Below, in pieces: positions 1 to 5,917 of a stretch of DNA of 12,066 nt (position 1 is the stretch's first letter; every line of letters starts with the position of its first letter). The translations under genes and the position numbers were made by a program. The notes beneath the pieces were generated by a model. The model had not been told where the DNA came from, ran no database searches, and worked only from the letters and a program-made list of their open reading frames with translations. This DNA comes from an uncultured bacterium. Its GTDB lineage: Bacteria > Bacillota_A > Clostridia > Lachnospirales > Lachnospiraceae. The DNA lies in contig CAJMOO010000056.1 in NCBI GenBank assembly GCA_905215045.1, positions 1-12,066 of the forward strand, written 5' to 3'.

Positions 1-8
1 GTCTTCAG

Positions 9-108
9 GTATTCATAAAAACATAAAGAAAGATAGAGGTACGAAATGATAGAATTCCATAGAATTCGTTTTTCGTAGCTCTATCTTTCTTTATGTTTTT
101 ATGAATAC
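9..108. repeat. Long near-perfect inverted repeat (38-bp arms) downstream of gerW
   Basis: Bases 9-46 and 71-108 are reverse complements over 38 positions with a single mismatch (39 against 78). The 24-base centre contains two GAATTC palindromes (52-57 and 62-67) that can pair with each other with a small register shift, so nearly the whole 100 bases can fold into one hairpin. The arms are AT-rich and purine/pyrimidine biased (AAAGAAAG / CTTTCTTT). The repeat begins 30 bases after the gerW stop on the minus strand, so it could end that transcript. However, it lacks the GC-rich stem followed by a U tract that the other terminators here show. It could equally be a small mobile palindromic element (MITE or REP-like). 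No second copy is present in this window. Confidence 0.85.
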
Positions 109-137
109 TCAATACATTTCTGTTAGACAATCAAATT

Positions 138-509
138 TTACTTTTCAAGATCATCCACAATATCTTCTAATGTCTCATTCTTCCCCGTAAACTTATCGAT
201 CACATCTGGTACCATATCCAGTAATTTCACGATTGTTTCCTGATTCTTAATATTCACAAGTTTTGTCTGTCCATCTTTAATGACAAGAACTGCACTTGGA
301 GTCATCTTTCCTCCGACCCCACCACCGCTCTTGTCCTTCTTATCACCAGAGAAAGCTCCTGCTCCCATTCCGAAGGAGACATCAACTAATGGTAAGATGA
401 TCGTATCTTTGATGTAGATTGGTTCTCCTACGACCGTTTTTGATGTTAAGAATCCTTCCATACCGTCAAATAGTGAACCCATGGTATCTTTTAAATTTTC
501 TTTGCTCAT
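138..509 (-). CDS. gerW: GerW/YtfJ family sporulation protein
   Basis: A 123-residue protein matching the GerW (YtfJ) family of spore formers, which is made in the forespore and is needed for normal germination in Bacillus; its biochemical role is not settled. It shows the family layout: a short helical N-terminus (residues 1-20), a TVVGEP segment opening the beta-rich core (about 25-32), a glycine-rich stretch (FGMGAGAF near 47-53 and SGGGVGGKMTP near 61-71) with a short lysine/aspartate insertion, the hydrophobic PSAVLVIKDG strand, and a C-terminal MVPDVIDKF helix. It has no signal peptide. The start is supported by AGGAGG 8 nt upstream of ATG, lying inside the end of the preceding DUF2953 gene, whose stop is 1 nt away. 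This implies translational coupling. The ytfI-ytfJ pairing (DUF2953 plus YtfJ) is conserved in spore formers. Confidence 0.9.
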   Translation of the reverse strand: MSKENLKDTMGSLFDGMEGFLTSKTVVGEPIYIKDTIILPLVDVSFGMGAGAFSGDKKDKSGGGVGGKMTPSAVLVIKDGQTKLVNIKNQETIVKLLDMVPDVIDKFTGKNETLEDIVDDLEK

Positions 510-510
510 T

Positions 511-1494
511 TTAACTGCCTCCTATCATTCTTATTGCTCGGTCTTTTTGTTTGATCAATTCATCTTTATCTTTATATACTTTCCATAACAAATATAAGAT
601 CTTGTATCTTCGGATCCTTCCTTTGATCTTTAGCTCTCCTTTCAAGATTCTCTTCTCAAAATCTGGTGTGATATTGATATGATCACCGTAGATTGGAATC
701 AATGCAGCGGTCCAGCCTAAGACTTTTCCCGTGTAATATGGATCTTCGAATCCAAATATGATCTTTGCATTTAGTTTCTGTGGAAGTAACAGCTTTACCC
801 CATTCACTCCATATCTCTTGATTCGCTTCACTGCATCAATGATATCCTCATCTTCCAATAGATCTCCGATCATTTCCATCTTATTTGTGATCTTACGGAT
901 CTTTGTTATGAAATTCTTGCATCTATTATAACATTTTTTGAGAAAATTCACGATTCTTTTGCCAAAAAACTCTTTCTCTTTATCTGTTGTTTTGTCTATC
1001 TTAGATTCTGATATCTTATCTTCTGATCTTTCGTACATTTTTCTTGTTGTTGATGTCTTTGTTCTTTCTTCTTTTTCATCCCATGTGAGATTAAATACAT
1101 CTTCATCTTCAGAAGGATATGTACTTTTTTTCTTTTCTACTCGTTTCTTATTGTTTTTTTTATTTTTTTGTTTCTTTTTAGAGTCTGATCTTTTCTTATG
1201 TTTTTTCTTATCTTTCTTTTTATGCTCTCCAAATACAGACCAGTGTTCTTTCCTTGAATCATAAATCGGTATTCCAAAAATCCTGATCCCAAAATTCAGC
1301 TCTTCTTCATAGAATGCTTTTGCACGTAAAAATATAACTGCCCATGATACTTTTACCTGTGCTTTGGGACTCTTCCCATCAAAATCTCCTTCGATCTGAT
1401 AACAGATCGGGAAGATCAAAAGGATCAATAATAACACGATCGGTATCAGGATCAGGATTCCTATGATCTTTAATATTAAAAATAGTATACTCAT
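511..1494 (-). CDS. DUF2953 domain membrane protein (YtfI-like)
   Basis: A 327-residue protein of unknown function in the DUF2953 family (YtfI in Bacillus). Residues about 3-31 are one very hydrophobic membrane segment (LILIPIVLLLILLIF), followed by a short beta domain (about 32-80). Residues about 90-125 form an extremely lysine-rich stretch, continuing as a charged, probably disordered linker to about 190. The conserved DUF2953 core follows (about 205-312), recognisable from LPQKLNAKIIFGFEDPYYTGKVLG in two parts: LPQKLNAKI and FEDPYYTGKVLG. The linker makes it clearly longer than a compact YtfI. The ATG overlaps the stop of the preceding 105-residue gene in an ATGA, and a GGGGAAG ribosome site lies 4-5 nt upstream. 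Co-location with gerW suggests a role in sporulation; that is inferred from context only. Confidence 0.85.
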   Translation of the reverse strand: MSILFLILKIIGILILIPIVLLLILLIFPICYQIEGDFDGKSPKAQVKVSWAVIFLRAKAFYEEELNFGIRIFGIPIYDSRKEHWSVFGEHKKKDKKKHKKRSDSKKKQKNKKNNKKRVEKKKSTYPSEDEDVFNLTWDEKEERTKTSTTRKMYERSEDKISESKIDKTTDKEKEFFGKRIVNFLKKCYNRCKNFITKIRKITNKMEMIGDLLEDEDIIDAVKRIKRYGVNGVKLLLPQKLNAKIIFGFEDPYYTGKVLGWTAALIPIYGDHINITPDFEKRILKGELKIKGRIRRYKILYLLWKVYKDKDELIKQKDRAIRMIGGS

Positions 1495-1808
1495 TTATCT
1501 TCCCCACAAAAATATGTTGTTACATCCTCAAGTTCTCCTTTATGATACAGATCATCGATCATGCGTCTTAACATAACAACTGCATCATCTCGTCCTGCTG
1601 CCATTCCTACGATCGTGATATCTTTTCCTTCGTGGATATCAGATAATAGTTCATTATATGGATATATTTCCAGAAATGCACTGTTCCAGAGCGGCAGTGT
1701 AATACAGTACAATCTTGAAATTGATTTCTTTTCTTGTATTTTACAAAATAGACGTTTCTTTTGTAATTTTAATATCTCTGATATGTATACACGTTCTGAA
1801 ACTTTCAC
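1491..1808 (-). CDS. Unknown 105-residue protein, GTG start, first gene of the DUF2953-gerW set
   Basis: I do not recognise this family. The protein is soluble, mixed alpha/beta, with no signal peptide or membrane segment. It has four cysteines (two in the N-terminal half, FCKIQ and YCITL, and one near the end, YFCGEDK, among them) and a conserved-looking core ITIVGMAAGRDDAVVMLRRMIDDLY. The start is GTG at 1808: AGGAGG lies 8 nt upstream. An ATG 4 nt further upstream (1810-1812, in ATGAGTG) is in another frame and runs only 23 codons to a TAA, so GTG is the better start. The gene ends in an ATGA overlap with DUF2953, and the order places it first in a three-gene cotranslated set with gerW. 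No good promoter is visible between the pyk terminator and this gene. Confidence 0.7.
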   Translation of the reverse strand: MKVSERVYISEILKLQKKRLFCKIQEKKSISRLYCITLPLWNSAFLEIYPYNELLSDIHEGKDITIVGMAAGRDDAVVMLRRMIDDLYHKGELEDVTTYFCGEDK

Positions 1809-1840
1809 TCATTTTTCCTCCTGAAAATTCTCCCCATTCA

Positions 1841-1864
1841 TTCCTGATAAAATTCCTGATAAAA
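1841..1864. repeat. Perfect tandem 12-bp direct repeat
   Basis: TTCCTGATAAAA occurs twice back to back at 1841-1852 and 1853-1864 (plus strand). It sits between the pyk terminator stem and the GTG-started gene; the second copy reaches into the terminator's U tract. It could be a protein-binding site for the downstream sporulation-linked set, or a simple slippage duplication. Nothing in the sequence decides between these. Confidence 0.6.
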
Positions 1865-1890
1865 CAAAAAGGGATGTATTACTACATCCC
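1862..1890 (-). terminator. Intrinsic terminator of pyk
   Basis: On the minus strand an 8-bp perfect stem (GGGATGTA / TACATCCC, bases 1871-1890) with a 4-nt loop is followed directly by TTTTTGTTTT. It begins 24 bases after the pyk stop. This closes the corA-rhomboid-pyk unit and separates it from the DUF2953-gerW set. Confidence 0.92.
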
Positions 1891-1914
1891 CATTTTAACA
1901 TATATTGTTGTCGA

Positions 1915-3357
1915 TTACTCGCCAAATTCGCCGATTTTTACAACTTTCAGCATGTTTGTAACACCTTTTCCACGATGGTTAGCTGGTCCACCACCTGTTA
2001 AGACTAAGATGTCATCTTTCTCAGCAAGTCCTGCATCTAATACGATATCTGTTGCTTCATCTAACAGATCTTTTGTTGTCTCAGCTTTGTGAGATTTGAA
2101 AGGACGTACTCCCCAATAGATCTGCATCTGACGTACGATCGCATCATCTGGTGACAGACCGATGATCTGTGCATCTGGTTTGAATTTAGATACGATTCTT
2201 GTTGTGAATCCTGACATACTTGATGCTAAGATACATTTTGCATTTACATTGTGTGCTGTCTGTACTGCAGAATAAGCAACTGCTGCTGAAATTCCACGAT
2301 TGATATATTTAGATCTGTAATCTTTGATCTTTGTGCTTAAGTGAACTTCTGTTGAGATTGCGATCTGATTCATCATCTTAACAGCTTCTACTGGATATTT
2401 ACCTTTTGCTGTTTCTCCAGATAACATGATTGCATCTGTTCCATCATAGATCGCATTTGCCACGTCTGTAGCCTCAGCTCTTGTTGGACGTGGGTTACGG
2501 ATCATAGAATCTAACATCTGTGTAGCTGTAACAACTGGTTTGAATGCATCGTTACATTTTCTGATGATCTCTTTCTGTAAGAAAGGTACTTCTTCAGCAG
2601 GTACTTCAACACCAAGGTCACCACGGGCAACCATGATACCAGCAGATGCATCGATGATCGCATCAATGTTTTCAACACCTTCCATGTTCTCGATCTTAGA
2701 GATTACACCAACATGCATGTTATGTGCACCGATGATATCTTTGATCTCTTCTACAGCTTCTGCATTACGGATGAATGATGCTGCAATGAAGTCGATTCCA
2801 TTCTCAAGACCGAATTCGATATCTGCTTTATCTTTTTCTGTGATAGATGGTAAATTAACTCTTACGTTTGGTACGTTAACACCTTTACGGCTTCCTAAAA
2901 GTCCTCCGTTGATAACGTCACATACGATATCTGTTCCATCTTTGATCTCTTTAACTTTTAACTCAATTAATCCATCATCGATAAGGATTGTATTGCCAGC
3001 TTCTACATCCTGTGGAAGTTCCGCATATGTAATGCTGGTAATTTCGTTATTTCCTTTGATGTCTCTTGTTGTCAGTGTGTATTCCTGACCTGTTACTAAT
3101 TCAACATCATCATCTGTTTCTAATAATCCTGTACGGATTTCTGGTCCTTTTGTATCAAGTAAGATCGCGATAGGTAAATTCAGTTCTTCTCTGAACTTTT
3201 TGATTCTCTTGATACGTCCTAACTGTTCCTCATGATCTCCATGAGAGAAGTTTAAACGAGCAATGTCCATTCCTGAACGCATCAGGTCTTTTAATACCTC
3301 ATCGTCGTCTGTTGCAGGTCCCATTGTACAAATGATTTTTGTCTTTTTGGTTAGCAT
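1915..3357 (-). CDS. pyk: Pyruvate kinase
   Basis: Catalyses phosphoenolpyruvate + ADP to pyruvate + ATP, the last step of glycolysis, in the cytoplasm. The 480 residues cover the usual N, A, B and C domains. Visible motifs are KIICTMGPA at the start, the ARLNFSHG active-site strand, DTKGPEIRTG (68-77), the signature ISKIENMEGV with catalytic K221 and metal-binding E223 and D247 (ARGDLGV), and TATQMLDSM. The residue after GP in DTKGPE is Glu73, equivalent to Glu117 of rabbit muscle enzyme; known work links Glu at that place to K+ dependence and Lys to K+ independence, so a K+-requiring enzyme is predicted. The extra C-terminal PEP-utiliser-like domain of Bacillus-type enzymes (about 585 residues) is absent. 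AAAGGAG lies 7 nt before ATG. It lies 45 nt after the rhomboid-like gene and ends at a strong terminator. Confidence 0.98.
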   Translation of the reverse strand: MLTKKTKIICTMGPATDDDEVLKDLMRSGMDIARLNFSHGDHEEQLGRIKRIKKFREELNLPIAILLDTKGPEIRTGLLETDDDVELVTGQEYTLTTRDIKGNNEITSITYAELPQDVEAGNTILIDDGLIELKVKEIKDGTDIVCDVINGGLLGSRKGVNVPNVRVNLPSITEKDKADIEFGLENGIDFIAASFIRNAEAVEEIKDIIGAHNMHVGVISKIENMEGVENIDAIIDASAGIMVARGDLGVEVPAEEVPFLQKEIIRKCNDAFKPVVTATQMLDSMIRNPRPTRAEATDVANAIYDGTDAIMLSGETAKGKYPVEAVKMMNQIAISTEVHLSTKIKDYRSKYINRGISAAVAYSAVQTAHNVNAKCILASSMSGFTTRIVSKFKPDAQIIGLSPDDAIVRQMQIYWGVRPFKSHKAETTKDLLDEATDIVLDAGLAEKDDILVLTGGGPANHRGKGVTNMLKVVKIGEFGE

Positions 3358-3402
3358 AATTTTTCTCCTTTGGTTTCAAAATATATTTAAATAATAAACA
3401 AC

Positions 3403-4272
3403 TCACCTTTTCACATGCTTATGGGTGAATAAATGATCCTGACAATATTCATAATTCCCATCGCATTTTGAACAATAACGAAATTCCAGTTCTGGATCGT
3501 CAAGTTCTGTTCTGTGGCACACTGCGCATTCATGCATCGCACCATTTTTCTTCTTCGGCGTGATCGTCTTTGCCTTGTATGCTCTTGCCTTCTTCTTATG
3601 TACAGCTCTCGCTTTGAAATTTGCTCCCATCTTCTTGATCTTCTTCATGGAGAAGAAAAATAGTAGAAAATTTAACAAAGCTGCTACTATGGATACTTTA
3701 ACCGAAATTCCGGCAACTGTAAAGCCTGAACTGAAAAAAATGTACGCAAGATACAATCCATCCAGATATCCAAGCCATTTTACCTTGATCGGAAGGATCA
3801 TATACAGATACACTTCCATCTCCGGAAACATTGCTGCATATGCTAAAAACAATGTCATGTTCAGATAAAATGTGTCCATGTTCACGAAAGCTCCATACGC
3901 TTCCCCATATGCAAATGTAAGAATCGCATATGTTAAGAACGCTCCAACGATCGTTCCCAAAACTCCGATCAAATAATACATATTAAACCGGAATGTCCCC
4001 CATACCTGCTCTAATGAGCTTCCGATGGAGTAATAAAATAATAATACAAATATTACAAAGATCAAATTCGTCTCTGGTCCGATCAGCAAAAACGTTACAA
4101 GTCTCCAGACTTGTCCGTGAAGGATCAGATACGGATTCAATTCCAGTAAACTATACAATTGTGGTGATACATTCGCGATCACAAATCCGATCGCATATAA
4201 TAAAACTATGATCTTTGGAAGATTGTTGACTGCATATTTTCCAAACTTCTCTTCCAGTTTATTAAGCCACAT
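3403..4272 (-). CDS. Rhomboid-like membrane protein without catalytic serine, with C-terminal zinc-binding tail
   Basis: A 289-residue polytopic membrane protein with about six hydrophobic segments between residues 19 and 208. The HGQVWRLVTFL stretch (52-62) is the loop/TM2 signature of the rhomboid fold. The GxSG serine motif expected in TM4 is missing; that region reads FYLNMTLFLAYAAMFPE. It is therefore probably a rhomboid pseudoprotease, not a protease. After the membrane part comes a strongly basic linker (about 209-243) and then a cysteine/histidine cluster: C249-x2-C252, C267-x2-C270, C277, H280, H284, H286, which could bind one or two zinc ions on the cytoplasmic side. The ATG has GAAAGG about 6-8 nt upstream. 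It sits 26 nt after corA and 45 nt before pyk, so it is probably cotranscribed with both. Substrate or partner is unknown. Confidence 0.8.
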   Translation of the reverse strand: MWLNKLEEKFGKYAVNNLPKIIVLLYAIGFVIANVSPQLYSLLELNPYLILHGQVWRLVTFLLIGPETNLIFVIFVLLFYYSIGSSLEQVWGTFRFNMYYLIGVLGTIVGAFLTYAILTFAYGEAYGAFVNMDTFYLNMTLFLAYAAMFPEMEVYLYMILPIKVKWLGYLDGLYLAYIFFSSGFTVAGISVKVSIVAALLNFLLFFFSMKKIKKMGANFKARAVHKKKARAYKAKTITPKKKNGAMHECAVCHRTELDDPELEFRYCSKCDGNYEYCQDHLFTHKHVKR

Positions 4273-4298
4273 AAAAAACCTTTCTTAAAAACAAATGA

Positions 4299-5231
4299 TT
4301 AAAACATATTCTTCTTTCCAAGGATATATCCTCCAAAAATCGTGAGGATCAGGGATACGACCACAAGGATCAAAAATCCATATGGTGAATGTGCCAGCGG
4401 TACTGGAACGTTCATTCCCCAAAAACTTGCGATCATCGTTGGGATCGACATTACGATCGTGATGATTGCCAAAACTTTCATTACGATGTTCAGGTTATTC
4501 GAGATAACTGATGCATATGCATCCATTGTTCCACTTAAGATATTACTGTAAATATCCGCCATCTCGATCGCCTGTTTATTCTCAATGATAACATCATCCA
4601 GTAATTCCTCGTCTTCCGGGTACTGTTTGATCTTATCAATCTTTAACATCTTCTCAAGCACCAGTTCGTTTGATCTCAGGGATGTAGAGAAGTAAACCAA
4701 ACTCTTCTCTAATTCCAGAAGCTCGATCAGTTCCTGGTTCTTTGTTGAAATATGAAGCTGCTTCTCAACAGAATCACTCTTCTTATCAATGATTCGCAGA
4801 TACTGCAGATACAAGGATGCATTCCGATAAAGGATCTGCAAGATAAATCTTGTCCTTTTAAATGTCCAGAAATTTCGAACCCTTCCATTCTTAAAGTCTG
4901 CTAACACTGCTGTATCTTCCAGACAGACCGTAATGATCACTTTCTCTGTCAGGATGATACCACATGGAATCGTCAGGAAGTATTCTTTTTCCTTTCTCTC
5001 TTCTGTTGTCGGAACGTCTACGATAAATAAAGTATAACCTTCTTCCACTTCGATATGAGAACGTTCTTCTTCATCCAGTGGTGCTCTTAAGTCATCTATA
5101 TCAATCTTATAGTCTGTTGCGATCTTCGCAAGTTCTGCAGCTGTGGGATGAATTAACGATATCCAGGTTCCTTCCATAGGTTCACTGATTTCATGAATCT
5201 GGTGATCCATCGTGCGATAATACTTGATCAT
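4299..5231 (-). CDS. corA: CorA family magnesium/divalent metal transporter
   Basis: Pentameric channel for Mg2+ (or Co2+/Ni2+) in the cytoplasmic membrane. In the 310-residue form the cytoplasmic regulatory domain covers about 1-150, long charged helices about 150-245, then two membrane helices (about 249-270 and 285-306) separated by the diagnostic GMN at 272-274 (FWGMNVPVP). The C-terminus is short and basic (GKKNMF). The loop after GMN (VPVPLAHSPYGF) has no acidic residue, unlike the MPEL loop of Thermotoga CorA. I chose the ATG at 5231 because AAAGGAG (5238-5244) lies 6 nt upstream; an in-frame ATG 15 codons earlier (5276) lies within a predicted leader hairpin. First gene of the corA-rhomboid-pyk unit, transcribed from a consensus promoter at 5344-5372. 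Confidence 0.92.
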   Translation of the reverse strand: MIKYYRTMDHQIHEISEPMEGTWISLIHPTAAELAKIATDYKIDIDDLRAPLDEEERSHIEVEEGYTLFIVDVPTTEERKEKEYFLTIPCGIILTEKVIITVCLEDTAVLADFKNGRVRNFWTFKRTRFILQILYRNASLYLQYLRIIDKKSDSVEKQLHISTKNQELIELLELEKSLVYFSTSLRSNELVLEKMLKIDKIKQYPEDEELLDDVIIENKQAIEMADIYSNILSGTMDAYASVISNNLNIVMKVLAIITIVMSIPTMIASFWGMNVPVPLAHSPYGFLILVVVSLILTIFGGYILGKKNMF

Positions 5232-5245
5232 TGTCCGCTCCTTTC

Positions 5246-5301
5246 TATGGAAGTACCTTGTCCATAAGTTCCCCACAAACAGGACTCTATGAATCCTGTT
5301 T
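5246..5301 (-). promoter_or_regulatory. Structured corA leader (two hairpins)
   Basis: The predicted corA leader (about 5232-5337) has two inverted repeats. The upstream one is AAACAGGA / TCCTGTTT (5277-5284 with 5294-5301), extendable inward past one mismatch by two more pairs to a 3-nt loop. The second is TATGGA / TCCATA (5246-5251 with 5261-5266, 9-nt loop), ending 1 nt before the AAAGGAG ribosome site. Only UUUG follows the first stem in the direction of transcription, so it is a poor terminator. The leader is too short to be an M-box riboswitch. A role in expression control is inference; the upstream hairpin could instead be a weak end for LysM transcripts. Confidence 0.5.
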
Positions 5302-5343
5302 TATCATCTGAAATATCTAAAATTCCAAACTTTTACCTATTCC

Positions 5344-5372
5344 ATTATAAATAACTCATTTTGCTTTGTCAA
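5344..5372 (-). promoter_or_regulatory. Consensus sigma-A promoter for corA
   Basis: On the minus strand TTGACA (5367-5372), a 17-nt spacer and TATAAT (5344-5349) match the housekeeping consensus at all 12 positions. The -35 box and most of the spacer lie inside the last codons of the LysM gene (stop at 5356-5358). The expected transcription start is near 5337, giving a leader of about 105 nt to the corA ATG. Confidence 0.88.
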
Positions 5373-5757
5373 TTAACAGTACTGTACCAACTGGAAGTGT
5401 TAACTCCCTAATTTTTTTGTTACTTTTTGCTAAATTTTCCACTGTTGTTTTGTGCATCTTGGCTATATCAAGGATTGTTTCTCCTTTTTTTACAACATAT
5501 GGAATGAAAGCTCCTTCGATCACGTTCGTAAATCCAGGCACACATAATTCATCTCCAATCTGTAAATTATATACATTTACAAAAGGATTTTGTCTCATGA
5601 TATCTTTTACCCTGACACCATGTGCTTTCGCGATCTTATATAAACTATCCTTTTCCTTTACAACATACACTGTCCCTTTACACGAATTTGTCTGCATCAT
5701 TCTTGGCATTCCTTCGCTTTTTTTATAGAATATGCAGCAGCATTCCCTTGTTTCCAT
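5356..5757 (-). CDS. Two-LysM domain protein, no signal peptide, cysteine-rich N-terminus
   Basis: A 133-residue protein with two LysM modules, which bind N-acetylglucosamine-containing glycans such as peptidoglycan. LysM1 covers about 29-73 (VYVVKEKDSLYKIAKAHGV... IGDELCVP) and LysM2 about 85-129 (IPYVVKKGETILDIAKMHK... LPVGTVLLI). The N-terminus (METRECCCIFYKK) has three consecutive cysteines and no signal peptide or membrane segment, so export by the general route is unlikely. LysM proteins without signal peptides in spore formers are often assembled onto the developing spore from the mother cell (for example SafA), and a coat/cortex role would fit; this is inference. The ATG has GGAG 6 nt upstream. 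It is divergent from the activase gene and carries the corA promoter in its 3' end. Confidence 0.82.
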   Translation of the reverse strand: METRECCCIFYKKSEGMPRMMQTNSCKGTVYVVKEKDSLYKIAKAHGVRVKDIMRQNPFVNVYNLQIGDELCVPGFTNVIEGAFIPYVVKKGETILDIAKMHKTTVENLAKSNKKIRELTLPVGTVLLIDKAK

Positions 5758-5791
5758 TATTTTCTCCGATTTTTTTAGATAATATTCCTAT

Positions 5792-5819
5792 TTGCAATTA
5801 TTTTGAAAATGATTATAAT
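5792..5819 (+). promoter_or_regulatory. Candidate promoter of the activase gene
   Basis: TTGCAA (5792-5797), a 16-nt spacer and a perfect TATAAT (5814-5819) form a plausible sigma-A promoter, with start near 5826 and a leader of about 90 nt. The -35 box matches only 4 of 6 positions. A second TATAAT at 5823-5828 has no recognisable -35 box at the right distance, so the exact start is uncertain. Confidence 0.4.
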
Positions 5820-5827
5820 AGATATAA

Positions 5828-5846
5828 TGTCCATGTATATTGGACA
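5828..5846. promoter_or_regulatory. Inverted repeat TGTCCA-N7-TGGACA, candidate operator
   Basis: Perfect 6-bp arms (5828-5833 and 5841-5846) flank seven AT-rich bases in the divergent region between the LysM and activase genes. It falls at about +2 to +20 relative to the candidate activase start, the usual place for a repressor. It could also simply form a small hairpin in the leader RNA. I cannot assign a regulator. Confidence 0.45.
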
Positions 5847-5917
5847 GATATGTTTTTTTAACATTATTTTAACGCTTGAAATTATAGTACTTTTATAGAA
5901 AGCAGGTATACGAGAAG

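Noticed and set aside
938..1264. Open frame on the plus strand opposite the DUF2953 gene, rich in Phe, Leu and Ser
   Set aside because: It is the complement of the lysine-rich linker and lacks a ribosome site. Its hydrophobicity is an artefact of antisense AAA/AAG codons.
1820..1838. GGGGAGAATT on the minus strand resembling a sigma-F -10 element for the DUF2953-gerW set
   Set aside because: The matching -35 is poor, and the start it predicts would fall inside the AGGAGG ribosome site of the first gene.
1715..2092. Plus-strand open frame spanning the pyk terminator and the end of pyk
   Set aside because: It crosses a strong terminator and two well-supported minus-strand genes, with no recognisable protein.
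5232..5276. Longer corA start at 5276 (15 extra residues)
   Set aside because: It lies within a leader hairpin, has no ribosome site, and the extra residues (GNLWTRYFHRKERT) do not resemble CorA N-termini. The ATG at 5231 has AAAGGAG 6 nt upstream.
5232..5337. M-box magnesium riboswitch upstream of corA
   Set aside because: The leader is only about 105 nt and does not show the multi-stem M-box architecture.
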